From assembly GCF_020921035.1 (NCBI RefSeq), contig NC_063152.1, forward strand, positions 26,535,903 to 26,599,902: a stretch of DNA of 64,000 bases, given 5' to 3'. The translations under genes and the position numbers were made by a program. Under the pieces are notes generated by a model. The model was not told the DNA's origin. It saw nothing but the letters and a program-made list of their open reading frames with translations, and did not search any database. This DNA is from Rhodamnia argentea. Its lineage: Eukaryota; Streptophyta; Magnoliopsida; Myrtales; Myrtaceae. Shown one piece after another: positions 12,273 through 25,200 of the stretch (positions are counted from its first letter, which is position 1; every line of letters begins with the position of its first letter).

Positions 12273-12839
12273 GTTTTGAACATCCAAGACTTGTGTGAAA
12301 ATGCGCAACCGATTACAACTAGCTCAAAATTCAACGGTTAGGATTTTGTTATCTCAATCTAATGGCTAACATTTCTAGAATGCAATAAAATATTATACCC
12401 GAGATATTTCTAGCAGCAAGGCCTCAAAATTTTTTAGTCTCTTTGTAAATTGAGTAATTTAAAAAATATCTCATTCAAAATAATCATTTATATAACTTAT
12501 GAATGCAAAACGATCGAAAATTTCATCATCTATGAAAATGATTAGACATAAATTATTGTGGATAATTAAGAGATTTTTATCGACTAATTATTTTAAGTAA
12601 TATCGATAATTATTTTTAAGAAAATATATTTCAAATCATTTATTTTTTGAAAAACAAATGGAGAAACAGTTCCGTTTATTTTACCAAAAACATTTTTCTC
12701 ATTTTTTGGTATTTGGATCGTTTAAGAAAGTAAGTCAACATAAAATCTATGCTTAAATTTAAGAAAATGAATATATCCTTGAAAATAAAAAAATATTTTC
12801 CAAAATATGGCTAGATTATGAAGTTTGGACCAAGAACTA

Positions 12840-13750
12840 TGAACTTGAGCATAGAAAGCCCAACACTAGTTCTCGAGTCCCCGATGCTAGCGCCCGGATC
12901 CATCGAGGCTTAGCTTGAGGTCGGTGTTGGTGATCAATAAACCGGCACTCGGGCCCGGGTCCACAAAGTTGAGGTGGGAACTCGGCACCCATGCCTATCT
13001 CCTTGGCACTCGTAAGCAAGTCAAGAAAGGCCAGGCTGGGGCCTCGAGTGCTTAGTCTTGGGTCCTCGATGTTCGAGCTCGAGCCCAATTCCATCATGGC
13101 TAAGGAGCAGGACCCCAGCCCCTATGTCAAGCCCATCGAGGTTGTGCTCAAGTCCCTAGCGTCCCAGTTTGTGTCCATCGGAGCCAAGCTTGGGACGCGG
13201 TGCTCATGCAAGGGTTGCCGACGCCTAAGCCCGGATCCACCAAGGCCGGGCTCGGTACCCAAGTCCCCGTGCCTGGATGCCTTGAGCTCAAGCCTAGATC
13301 CATTGAGGCTACGGTTCAGAACCCCGTTGCTAAGGCTAGGGCACAGGCAATGGGGTATCAAGCTCAAGTCGAGATACTAGGGTCCAAGGCCTGGTCGTCG
13401 AGAACCCGAGCATGAGTGCTAGCATCCTTGCCCCAACATTGATGGACTAGGGCTTGATTGTCGAGGACTCAAGCTTGAGCACTAAGTCCCAAGCTAGTCT
13501 TTGTGGCCCTAGGTACTGAGGTCACGTAATTAGCTTTTGTGGACTAGGTCCCAAGTGCCAAGAATCAACGCACGAGCGCTGGAGACATGGCCATAAGCAC
13601 CAAGGCCTCGGGCCTACCTCTATGGACTTGGTATCAGAGCTTGTGCTCTTGCTCGGGACCTAAGTGCCCATGCCTAAGTCCACGACGCCCAGGTCGAGGT
13701 TCATAGAGGTTGGATCTCATATCTTGGTGCCTGTGTTTGGATCCTCAACT
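12840..13750. repeat. GC-rich degenerate tandem-like repeat block
   Basis: A compositional island in AT-rich DNA. It is built from diverged recurrences of phrases such as GATCCATCGAGGC, GATCCACCAAGGC, GATCCATTGAGGC, GAGCTCGAGCCC and AAGCTTGGGAC. The unit length is irregular by eye. Open frames on both strands are by-products of base composition and show no domain. Confidence 0.55.
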
Positions 13751-14019
13751 GTCCATGCACAAGTTATTAATGCCCAATAGTTTAATGTATTTAGGATAAT
13801 CAAATCAAATTTGTATTTCCGAATGAAGATAAATATTTTTAGTTTTTTTTTCATGTTTTAGGCAAAATATAAAAAATTATTGTCATTTTTCTGGAAATTT
13901 TATTTTTCAATAATTTAATATTTTTATGAAATAAACGGAATCTTAATTTTTTTTTCTCATAGTATGAGAATAGTTTTTCTCTTTTCCCTCTTGGCCTTTT
14001 TTCCTTTATTTTTTTGGTT

Positions 14020-15065
14020 CAATATAAAATATACAAAAAAAACCCTCCAACTTTTACTTTTGTCTCAAGTCTATCCAAAATTTTTACTTATGTTCAAATT
14101 CTACCGGGCTAGTATAAAATTTTTTTACAATTTTAGCATATGTCCCAATTATATCCATTTTTTTTTGTTCGATAAAAAACCTTCAATTTTTACTTTTATT
14201 TCAATTCTACCACCATTAGCCCTCTATCAATAATTACCATTAATTAATCATACATGGCATTTTCACATCGTTAATGAATTATACCTTAGCAAAGTTGACA
14301 TAAAAAAATACTCAAATTTCTCTTTTGTTGTTTGCTTCCCTATATGTTGTCGAGAGATACAAAGTCACTCAAGACGGTGCTATTCGTATTCTTTTCGTTA
14401 CTTAACAGCCCAAAGAATGGCAAGACATAGAGATATTTGGACTAAGGATCTAAAATTTAGCATATGTCCCAATTATATCCAAAACTTTTTTTATCTCATA
14501 AAAAAACTGTAATTTTTACTTTCATCCAAATTCTACCACTGTTAGCCTCCATCCATAATCACCATTAGTTAATCTTACGTTGTATTTCCATGTCGTTAAT
14601 GAATTACACCTTAGTAGAGTTGATATGAAAAAACCCTCGAACTTTTCTTCTGTTGTTTGCTTCCCTACATATTGCTGGGAAATACAGAGTTACTATGACA
14701 ACGGTTTTCGTACTCTTTTCGGCACTCAACAGCCTAAAAAATTGCTAAATATGGAGATCTTTGGACGAATAATCTAAAATCTTGTCATTCTTAAAACCTA
14801 GTATTTATAAATTTTGAAGATTAGTTAGTAAGTTCGAAGAGAAAATTCGAGCTAATTAGCTAACAATGATTTTGGATGGAAGGTTGACGGTGGTAGAATT
14901 GTGATAAAAGTAAGGATTTTTCTTGAGACAACAAAAGTTTCGGATATAATTGGGATAGATGCTAAAGAAGTTAAGGATTTTTCTTGGTATTAGATCGGCA
15001 TAATTGATACAAAAGTAAAAGTTGAGGGATTTTTTATAGAATAAAATTTTAAATATAATTTTCAT
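14020..15065. mobile_element. Inverted-repeat element carrying a 323-bp direct duplication
   Basis: Near 14030-14100 the plus strand reads CCCTCCAACTTTTACTTTTG with related phrases. Near 15015-15040 the same phrases occur in reverse complement (CAAAAGTAAAAGTTGAGGG). Between these arms lie two direct copies of a 323-bp unit (14138-14460 and 14461 to about 14775), both starting CATATGTCCCAATTATATCC. It is consistent with a fold-back or MITE-like repeat. No coding sequence is visible. Confidence 0.5.
14138..14775. repeat. Two-copy direct repeat, unit 323 bp
   Basis: Both copies start CATATGTCCCAATTATATCC and share TGTTGTTTGCTTCCCTA, TCGTTAATGAATTA and CAACAGCC/TAACAGCC blocks in the same order, with many substitutions. 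The divergence indicates an old duplication, unlike the identical 61-bp duplication at 4437. Confidence 0.8.
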
Positions 15066-15470
15066 AAATATTAAAATTAGAGTTTTTTTTTTTTTGGTAT
15101 TAGGCCCTTGTTTCTCTCAATTCTTAAATCGTACGACTCAATTGGACCCTACTATAGTTCTTTGTAGAATGATGCAAACCAAAGTACGAATTGGATAAAG
15201 AATCCGGTCAACAGTGACTGAGCATGTTTGATTCAGGCTAGTTTGGTCCTTTTGGACCGAACGGCCACGCTCGTGGCCACTTTTGAAGATCTGGCCCCTA
15301 CCCTTGTCTTTACTTTACCTTGGCTTCAAAGTCTTCCTTCCTTCACCATCTCCACTTCTTCTGCTGCTGCTTCTTCTTCTTCTTCTTCTTCATCACCTAC
15401 TTCAGCATCACACCCTCCCAACACCCACTTGCGCACAGCTCAAGCTCAAAGCTTTTTCACTCGCTCGACA

Positions 15471-17890
15471 ATGGCGGCTCACACGTCACACCCCAACCCA
15501 CGACTCCCACTCCGGAGCCTCAACCCGCCGAGCAAGCACAAGCCCACCAATTCCTCCCCATTCTCGCTCTCCCGCTTCCTCTTCAAGGCTCTCTTCCTCG
15601 TCTTCCTCCTCCTCGCCGTCCCTCTCTTCCCTTCTCAAGCTCCCGCCTTTCTCGACCACCGGGTCTTCACCGAGTTCTGGGAGCTCCTCCACCTCCTCTT
15701 CATCGGCGTCGCCGTGTCGTACGGCCTGTTCAGCCGCAGGAACCTGGACGGCGACGACGAGCCCGAGAATGCCGAGAGGCACGCATCGTGGAGCGCGTCG
15801 CGCGTGCGCGATTTCTTGCCCATTTTCGAAGACGGGTATGAGTTCTCCTGCGGGTCCGACGGGAAGATTCAGAGACCGGTGCAGGATGCGTGGAAATGCG
15901 ACTCTGCGCACTACTCTCAAGGTGAGTCCGAGATTGCTTTCAGTGACGAATGTGATTTTGCTAATGAGAAACAGATAAACGTTAGATCTTTGAGCTCTGA
16001 GAATGGTGGTAATGTGGTTAGTAGCTGGAGTTCTCAGTGTTTTCAGTGTGAGCCCATGGTTGTGGTGGCTCAGCCAAACTTTAATCTTGGTGATGAATAT
16101 TGCAAGCCCTTGGGATTGCCTGTTAGGAGTCTGAGATCACGAACTGGGGAGGGTAGTAGGCGAAAATCGAGAAATGGAGGTGGATCTGGTCCTGTTTCTG
16201 GTTCAGGGCACTCTTCAATTAGCTTCGATAGCCGTATCAATGGGGATTTTGGTGAAGTGGGTCCGGTTAATTTGGAGAAGAAGTTTGAGGGAACTGTGCC
16301 TGTCCCTTCGGATTCGTCAATACCGTGGCGGTCGAGGTCCGGGAGGACGGAGGTCAGAGATAGTTTTGGTAATGTTGGGAAGAACCTACATGCGAGGCAT
16401 ATCTCAGTTGAGGAGTCTCAGTCTAGGCATCACAGATCAAGGTCTTTAAGATCCAACGGGTCTTTAACTTCGCATACAGGTTCAGTGTCATCTTCCCCTT
16501 CACCTGACAAGCTCTCCTCACATTCCGCTTCTTTGGACTTGCCAAAAATGGAGGACCCTTGGAACAAGGAGGACCGATTCTGTTCTTCACTTGCCGCTGC
16601 GCCACTTGATGCTTACGGTTCACTGGATGTGTCTGGCCATGAGAAGGGCATGGGGAGAAACTTGACAGATAAAGATGGTTATGGTGAAGATGTAATACGT
16701 GGTTCGCCTGACATCAAAAGCACATTCTATTCATCTTCGATGAACAGGAAAGCTTCACCAGACATGTCGCATTCTCAGAAATACGAGAAGATTCTGCCCG
16801 AAAACTTAAATGATGAGCGGATGGATTTAAGCGAGAAGAGAAGTCAGAAATGTTCGAGTGATAAACTTCCAGCTCGTGGATCTCATTCCCGTAGCTATAC
16901 TAGTATTGAAAAGTTAAATGATGAGCGGATGGATTTGAGCGAGAAGAAAATCGGGAATTCTCGGGTGATAAACTTCCGCCACGTGGATCTCATTCCCGTA
17001 GCTATACTAGTATTGAAAAATTCAATGATGAGCAGATGGATTTCAGTAAGAAGAGATATGAGGAATTCTTGGGTGGTAACCTTCCACCACTCGGATCTCA
17101 TTCTCGTAGCTATACTGCTATCAAAAAGTTAAACGGCGAGCAGATGGATTTGGGCGAGAAGAGTAGTCAGGAATTCTCGGGTGGTAAACTTCCGCCGCGT
17201 GGATCTCATTCTCGTAGCTATACCACTATAGATCCTTTTCTTGATGGGGATGGCCAGAGAAAACTGATGGGTGATTATGAGGACCTGGGGCAGATCAGCA
17301 GAGAGAATTTATCACATAGAAGAGGGTTGCCTCAGGGTTCTTTGAAGTTAGATGTCAAACCGCGTGACAAGAACATCAAAGGTATGCTGAGAGGAAAATC
17401 AGTCAGAACATTCAGAGCGAGCAGACGCACAGAAACAGTTGATAAATTTGAAGAGAACTGTCGAAATTTCATAGACGACAAGGTGGGAATGATGCATGAA
17501 AAGTCAGACCAGTTTCATCTGACAAAGGAAGGAAACAAAACTGAAGGTTCTCATAGCTGCTTCGGTAGCGCAGGGGAACCAAGTCTGGGAAATTCCAGTC
17601 CTGTCCTGCAGCAAGGGTTTGCTGATTGTGCAAATGGCGAAAACAATCATTGTGAGAACAAACGGGCGAACTCTGGAGAGGAGTGGATGGCTGAGGCTGA
17701 AAATCCCCGAAGGACCTCGGATGAAGAAGCCGTGTCTGGTTCTTTCAGTGACATGGGAACTGAAGCTAATGAGGTCGATAAGAAGGCCGGGGAATTCATT
17801 GCCAAGTTCAGGGAACAGATTAGGCTTCAAAAGATGGCATCCATCGATGGATCGGTCAGCATAGACATCAGCGAAGACGATTATAGGTAA
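15471..17890 (+). CDS. DUF761-type plant membrane protein, reading frame broken once
   Basis: The likely start is ATG 15471 (MAAHTSHPN), although an open frame extends upstream. About residues 30-75 contain two hydrophobic segments (FKALFLVFLLLAVPLFP and FWELLHLLFIGVAVSYGLF), followed by FSRRN, typical of the DUF4408/DUF761 family. A long Ser/Arg-rich, probably disordered region follows. The C-terminus has the DUF761 motif KAGEFIAKFREQIRLQKM near 17785-17835, and the stop is at 17888-17890. Between them is a four-unit 108-bp repeat. Unit 2 is 107 bp long, so the first frame runs off to a stop at 17132 while the DUF761 end is in another frame. The break may be a real allele, a pseudogenisation step or a consensus error. 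The family's function is unknown; fibre-expressed and stress-related members exist. Single-exon structure is inferred. Confidence 0.8.
16806..17236 (+). repeat. Four-unit coding minisatellite (108, 107, 108, 108 bp)
   Basis: Units start at 16806, 16914, 17021 and 17129, each with TTAAATGATGAGCGG or a close variant, and each encodes a 36-residue block ending in GSHSRSYT. Unit 2 has lost one base around 16945-16955 compared with its neighbours, which shifts the frame. The other three units are 108 bp and keep frame. Confidence 0.9.
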
Positions 17891-20800
17891 AGATTAAAAA
17901 TTTGTACTGCTACGGAAGTTAATCTAACCAGGTGCATATGCATTTCATAGCGATCTCCCCAACATTTTTTTTGCCTTGTTTCACATGCTTCATTGCCATT
18001 TCTTTTGCCGACCGGGTGTAGTGCCTGTGATTTGAACCATATTGGTCCGTCTATATAGAAGTAGATACGTTCCTATTCTTAGGTATGCTTCTTGCAATCG
18101 TCTCCGTTCTGAATCAGCTGTATTAAGCGCGGAACTGGCCAGAGTTCTTTAGTTAACTTGCAAGTCTGAGAGCCGGAATCCTTCCGGTCCACAACCACGG
18201 TCCTCAGCTCATCTACTACAATTTACGTTCGACGCCTTGTGAAAGATCCGTCGGCACAAGAACTTCGCCAAAACCTGCAGAATGTTTCCTCCCCCTCTCA
18301 TTTGATGGTCTACCTAGATCTTACTTGCGAATGATCTCCTCACCCATGTTCTTGTCTGTCTCTTTTCGCTAATCAGCATTTCTTCGGTAAAGCTCAGGTC
18401 AAGTGATTAGCCGAGCTGTAAGGTGAACGGGTCATTGCGCTTGCGCCTCAAGAATGTAAGAAAAAATCCCCACAAAAGACAGGTTCGAAAGAGTATCATC
18501 GTGACCGAGGATCAGTTATTTCCGAGGACTCCATTAATGGTAAATTCAAGTTCTGGACGGACTTCTGGTATGACGAGTATGAACATGGCCTCGACAAGTT
18601 GGAAGACAACTCTCGATCCATCGTTCTTGCCATGAAACAAGCAAAAGCTTCAAACGCTGTACTCGATCCCCGGTGATTCCACCGACGTGTAGGAATTGAA
18701 AGGGACATGTTGGGGACAAGTTTCTCATGAAGTTGGACTTTTGTGAATTAAAAATCATCTCTTTTCTAGCTTGACATTTGACTAAATCCATCCATCCACA
18801 CGAATTTTTCAGTAACTAATGCCATGGATTGGATATCCAACCACCCGCCCGTATTGTTGGCCTCCTGTTGATCTCTGCTTCTTGTCCTCACAATCTCCTC
18901 GAATCAACAATTTATCCGATCAATTTATTCGTGCGAATTCAATTTATCCGATCAATTTTAGTCGGAAATCGCCGACATGGACGTCAGTCGTTCCACGTGG
19001 CATAGTCGGTATTGATGTGGTTAAATTTTAACTGTATGTTACTATATTGTGTGATTATTTATTTATTTTTCTTTTTGTTTTTTTTTTTTTTCCACTCCCT
19101 TCTTCTTCCTCTAGCTAGTTGCTATGCCTTGGCGACCAGCCAAAGGTGAGGGTAATTAAAAGAGCGAGGCTTGACCTTGCCCTCTCCACTAGCCGGCGAG
19201 GACGACCTCATCAGCCCTTGCCTCCGGTTGTCTGCCGCGGTCCCCCTACTGGCTGGACAAAGAAGGAAGAGAATTAAAAAAACAAGGGAAAGGGAAAGGG
19301 AAAGGGAAAGAGAATTAGAGGAATAAAAAATAATTTCAAAAAATGTTGAAGTATTATTAAAATTGTCCACGGCAACATGGGTCGAGTCACATAAGACGTT
19401 CAACGTCCATGTCCGTGATTTTTTAATTGGTTTGACACCAATGCAAAAAGTTTATGACTTAATTGACACAAAAAAAGATTTATGACTGAATTGCCACAAT
19501 CGCAATACATTTATTACTTTTTTCTTTATCATTTTCCCCTTCATTTAGTTTCAAATACTACTAACTCTAGTTTATCTTTAGAAGATTTTGTTTGAGTTAT
19601 CTCATTAACCCATCACCATCATGCAACGTAAGATCTTGCATCTTCAAAACTGAACATTTTCATGAAAATAAAAACATACCCGAATGCGTAGATTACTTCT
19701 AAATCATTAATCTATTCCTAGATTCTCGGGCTTGTTTCGGTTCGGTGAATGCTCTCTTTATCCAATGAGCGGTTGAACCTTCGACGTCGCTTCCCCTTTC
19801 TCTTGTATCGATGCTGTGTGCCGATTACTTAGTGTCGCCGATTCTATCATTTATTCAATCATCGGCCACAATCTACACTCCTATGCCAACGTGTGTTTTA
19901 GGCGTATTGGACTCTCGTGTCGATGACGCTCCAGGGGCCTTCCTGCCTGCTTAGGCCCAGACCGATTTTGCCCTAATAAGCGGGCCAATTTGATGATATA
20001 ATCTTGTGATTTGGCTAGATCTTTCAACGGACTTTCCCAATGATTTTTGGTATTTTTTCCCACAAAGCACAATGCCTGTCATTTTCGTAAATCAAAATGT
20101 CCCGACCATATTAGCGGACTGGACAGCTAGATTTTGGCAAAAAAAGACAAGAAAAAAAAAAAATTGGACAGCCGGATTATAAGGTAGGTAAAAACTAAAA
20201 ACCTTGAAAAATATCAAAAAGAGAGATGAATTAATTTCACAACACTACCTACCGCCATTGCCTTCATTGTGGAGGATTTTATTTTCCCCCAAAATACATT
20301 CTATTTTTTTTTAATTAACTAAATTACACCTAACATATAAGTATTTTCCGAATTAAGCTCGCCCTTATTAAGCAAACCCGTCCCAATATAGTAGTACTAA
20401 TACGGGTTTCTTGTTTTTTTTTTTCCGGAAATGAATATGATTAATTTAAAAGAAGAAAAAAGGAAAATTAATTGGTGCCAGCTTTCATTAGGCTCAAATC
20501 ACCTACCAACTCCCCAGTAGTCTTCTCAAATCTCCATCCTAGAAAATTTGTTCGGTACGAGGGCCTTGTCCATTGCTCTTCCTCGCTCTTCACTCCTTTC
20601 TCATCGCACTGTCGGCATCAAAGGTTTGTCAATGGACCCTCTCTCTAATCCTGTGAATTTTGTGTTTAAATCTCCAAGTGTGTGGCGATGAGGTTGCGTC
20701 GACTCACGCCGTGCGTGCTAAAAATTTGATGTTTTTTCCTGTGTTTGAAACAAAGAGAGTGGTAAAGAAATGGAACCCAGATCGACGCGTCGGTGCCCCC

Positions 20801-21576
20801 AAAACTTTTTGAAAGAATTACCATCTTTTTAAATACTTATGATGACCTGAAGTTATTCGTCCGTTCTTTTCTTAATTTTCAAAGTGATTAGGGCTTAATT
20901 CGAGGCTGGCGAGGTGAGCTTTTCGGTTAAAAAAAAGGGTTGCTCACACCAATTGTAATTTCTGACTTTATGTTGAATATTTTTACAGGACGATTTGTAA
21001 TTTGCCAATGCTTGCAATACCTTCTTTTGTTTAAGGTTAAAAAAAAGGGAAAACTTTTGCTTCATCCATATTAGCACCCTTTGATGAAATTAAGCATAGT
21101 TTTCTTTTGGCGTATCCTCTTTCATACTATATAAACGGAATTTAGAGGGAGATAAGATATTCAATTATATAGAGGATGGAGAATTTCTTGTTCGAGAGCG
21201 ACTATGAGATTTATAGTTATACTCGGTCATTTGGTAATCGAAGCATGTGCACGGAAAAAATGATAGTAATTAGTCGAGTCGAAAGAATCGGAGCCTCGAG
21301 AAAAAAATATCATAAGAAATTAGCAAATAGAAGGAGGGGCCCACAACAATTAATTTTCCAATGCTTGCGCAGCAAGTCAATAAATAAAACGTTTTGAAAA
21401 AATTAACAAAAAATTGTGGGGAATGAGAAACTTAAAATTAAAACCCCCAAAAATCCTCTCCAAAATCTTGGTCGTCCGTACCGCGATTGATGATGCCTCC
21501 TCACTCTCGTGCGCTCCATACGACAACAGCAGCTCGACCAATCAGATTCGGCCACGTAGAGCCAGTTTTGATGGCA
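17891..21576. other. Intergenic region with repeat debris
   Basis: No supported gene. About 19020-19420 has the layout of the AT-armed elements: T-rich left arm, GC-rich core near 19115-19260, A-rich right arm with a GGGAAA hexanucleotide run at about 19285-19313. The flanking TTTATGACTTAATTGACAC and TTTATGACTGAATTGCCAC phrases are repeat-like. Near 20118-20178 an A-rich insert lies between imperfect direct repeats TGGACAGCTAGATT and TGGACAGCCGGATT, perhaps another micro-insertion. Short open frames here are unsupported. Confidence 0.4.
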
Positions 21577-21643
21577 TATTATAAAATTCCTGCACCGCCA
21601 ACTCAGAGCGCGACGCTATTTGACTCTCTCTCTCTCTCTCTCC
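21538..21643 (+). promoter_or_regulatory. Core promoter: CCAAT box, TATA box and CT-rich initiator region
   Basis: CCAAT occurs at 21538-21542, a TATA-like TATTATAAAA at 21577-21586, and a (TC)n tract at about 21619-21643. Spacing fits transcription start near 21610-21620. A long 5' leader with an intron would lead to the acceptor at 22200 and the ATG at 22238. A short upstream open frame begins at 21735 (MACLSTP). Confidence 0.5.
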
Positions 21644-22237
21644 TCTCTGTCGCTCTCTGCTTTCGCTCGTTGAATGCTGACGAATTGTGTGATACGCCGA
21701 GCTCATCTAGCGCAGAGATTCGAAGGAGACGACCATGGCTTGCCTGAGTACTCCCTCTTCCTCCCCTTTTCACTCCGTTCTAGGGTTTCGGTGTTTTGGT
21801 TGCTTCCGTTTTGGTTTTTTTTTTTTTGGGGGGGTTTCTTCGGATTGGGTGGTGCCCTGCTGTTCTGTTCCCGTTGATGCTTTACGCTTTGCTTGTTTTG
21901 GGTTTTTTTCCCTGCGATTTTTTTGAATGTGGGCGATATCTGTTTGCAGGAATGATGGGTTTTTATTTTTTATTTTTTTTTCGGGGAAGGGCAAGAAATT
22001 GCTTGCGCAAGAAACATCCCCGTAGGGATGATGCTGTGAATGAGCGTCGCGGTTCTTTATCAATCCAGCTTCATGGGGTTTCTTTGTTGTAGAGGAGGTA
22101 GAATAGGGGTTTAGACTTAGCAGAGCAGTTGCCGCGTGTCTGGTTCTTCAGAGACTCCTCGATCGTGGGGTAATTCGTAAATAGCTGCTGAATTGTGCAG
22201 GAACAAGTGAGGGCTTGCTGGAGCAGTTGACTTGACT

Positions 22238-25200
22238 ATGGGCGATATGGGTCCTGACCTAGAAGCTAGGGTCAAATCGGAGACTCCGATGGGCGGACCA
22301 GAGGCTGCACTGAATGTACCAGTCGACAAGGAGAATGGAACCATTCCCCAAGATCCTGAAGCTAAGACAATGCGCTGTTTGAGTAACCGCGAGGACAAGG
22401 GCTTTGACATGGAGAGTTTGCACGGTGCACAAATGCTTGATGGGGACAGGAATTCCGATGTTGACATAATTGATCGCAAAAATCTGGCTAAAGAAGGCCC
22501 ATGTGAAGGTGGCCAAGGGGATACGACCGAAAATTCCAGTTCATTTGGTGATTCATCATCTGGCTTTGAGAATAATTTAGCTATGAGTGATGGTGAAGTT
22601 GAGTCACAGTATCTTGGTGGCAATATGCCAGGATTACTTTATCCTGAACAGAGTGAACCCTATCCAACAAGGTACTGCGTACCTAATTTTTGAAGGGTCT
22701 TGGATACTTCTTGTGATTAGATTCCCTTGTTATATTTGCCCTGATCCTTCACCATTTTCATTAAAATGCAAAAAGTTGACTTTACTTTTCACAGCCCTTC
22801 TGGATTTATCATTCGTGCTAGACGAAGATGCTTTATTACCTTTTCCCCTGTACTTGGTTTTACGATAATCGCACCTCAGTCCCAACACCCCTGAAACCCC
22901 AGTAGATGCCCTGCACCAAGCTGGTTGTTTGCTTGATGTAACTACTTTCACTGTTTCAAGCTGTTGCTGATATCTGTTTTGTGAATCTGCTACTATTGGG
23001 CTTCGGTTGGTTGACATTATAATCTTTATGCAGCAATGTTAGTCTAAATTAGCCGCTCATAGGGTGGATGATCTCCAAGCAAGTTGGCAACATAAACTTG
23101 CTCTTGACTTGTTTTACTTGGCTTGGATTTAAGTTCATTTGATGATAAAGGAAACTGATATTATCTGATTGCAGTAATGGAATGGAATATATTGTTGTAG
23201 TATTTAATTGAACTTCATATTCATCTTTATTTCCGAGAAGTTAAGATGCCACAAAGGTCTTGCTACCTGAGAATGATGGCTTTGAAACTTTTCGATTCCT
23301 TATATCTTGAATAATCTCTCTGGGAAGTAAATTTTCTTGTTAGTGAAGATGGATAGCTCTTTAACTTTTATCTTGATTGATAGACTTTAAACCGAAAGTA
23401 TAGTAACGATGGAAGGCACGTTGGTGTCTTGTTGTCGATAATCTTTGCCCTCTTACCTAGATCTAGAGGAAGTCTCCCTATCGCGCATCCTGTAGCTGTT
23501 GAACAAATTGGTTTCAGGTAGTAGAGCCTGTGGTCCTGTCATTTGAATTGAAGAGGACTAGTTTTTGACAGGAAAAGAATTGCTTGTAAAACTAGGATAA
23601 GCTGCCTTAGTGCCACTCCGAGGAAAAGGAGCTCATGTGAATGATCCTTCAAGATAATTATGCTTCTTAAAGTTCATTAATTGTACGTACGTGGCCTACA
23701 GAAGATAATTTTTCTCAACCATTCCCATACTGGTAGATTGTTGAATAACAGACAACGATGTGATAATTTGCATGGGGGTTCTGACTGCATCCTGGGTTGT
23801 AGATGAATATCTGGAGAATGCTTCTTAGGATAAGGCCTTTGTGCATTTTTTGGTTCTGTGGCTAAACTACAAGTGGCGAGGCAGTTCGTCATATCGTTTA
23901 TGCTATGTTTGGGAGGAGAGGGAGAGAGAGAGGAAAAGGAGGGGAGAAAATGCACAAAATTTTGAATTTGTCCTCAGCTCCTCATCACAATTCCCATTCT
24001 CCACCCAAACTTTCATCCCCAACCCCCGCCGAGTCTCTTTTTATCTTCTCCTTCCCTCCCTTGTCCGTACATAGTATTAGTGTACACCATGTGCTGATTA
24101 CTTGAATGCATGGTGAGGGATTTTTAACATTCAGGCTGTTGGTAATTCCCTTAATCTATATGAAATAAAAGGTTAGAAAGTAATCGATAGTGACATCTTA
24201 CATTATTAATTCATAGAAGGAACATAGCGTACGGCTTAGGGTCCAGTTGTTTTCAATTTCAGTGTCTTACTAGTGCATTCGTCTTTATTCTTGTTCCTCT
24301 TTCCAGGAAGAAGCTGACGGATCACTGGAGAAGGTTTATACACCCTCTTAAGTGGCGATGTAAATGGGTAGAACTGCGGATTAATGAGTTGAACTCCCAA
24401 GCACGAAAGTATGATAGACAACTGGCAGAGTACAACCAAAAGAAGGAATTTAATTTTGAAAGACCAGAATCGCAAGATTTTAATGCAAAGTTCCTTGCAT
24501 TTTCTGGTCAACTCTCAAGAGAGAAAGTCATGATGAGGAGAAAAAGAAAAAGAGTTGAAGAGACACAGGATATGGCATCATATATGTCACAGCATAACTT
24601 GTTCTCCTATTATGGTACTACATTTAAAGCCATTGCCTCATTTGTTTTAATCAAATGACATAAGCTCTGATCTTTCCTTTTGATTGCGCAGATAGAAAGT
24701 CGCGTGCTGATCATATTCCTATGGAAATTCGTCGTGGCAATCACGGTGAGGTGTTAAAGCACTTTCTTTTTTATGTCGGTTGAGTCCCAAAGCAATTAAT
24801 TGCAAGATATCTGGGCACTTTGTCCTTACTTTTTTTTTTTTGGGGGTGGGGTGCTTCATTCTTTAGAATATGAGTGATAGGTTTGTGATCATGTTCTGAC
24901 TTGGTAGCTGTAAAGCTCTGCTGATAAGGGGGGGAAGGATATGGAAAGGGGTATATATACTTCTGCCCTTTGTAGCACATAATTGTTATTTTGGGATGAT
25001 TGGGATCTAAGTGATTTTAATTTTTGACTTTTTACTTGTTATAGATTTTGCAACACTTGCATTTTGACTTTTATTTAACACGAAAACTAACCTTTTGAAA
25101 CATTAAAATGTTGAAAAGTAGAATCATATATATATCTTTTATATTCATACACGGGGAAAGTTGTTCGCAATGAAAAACTCAAGCATGGTTTGCTGAGGGA

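Noticed and set aside
12837-13415. Open frames of 70-130 codons on both strands in the GC-rich island
   Set aside because: Frames on both strands are open because of GC-rich repeated words; no domain or splice logic is present.
15283-15978. Long open frames overlapping the start of the DUF761 gene in other frames
   Set aside because: GC-rich, Ser/Pro-rich shadows of the real reading frame, which has the family's membrane segments and continues for much longer.
21735-21926. Open frame MACLSTP as the true start of the 22-28 kb protein
   Set aside because: It is rich in Phe/Gly from T and G runs, lies upstream of a clear splice acceptor at 22200, and does not join the conserved frame. More likely an upstream frame in the 5' leader or its intron.
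24236-24511. Minus-strand open frame of 91 codons
   Set aside because: It is the antisense of a conserved coding exon of the 22-28 kb gene.
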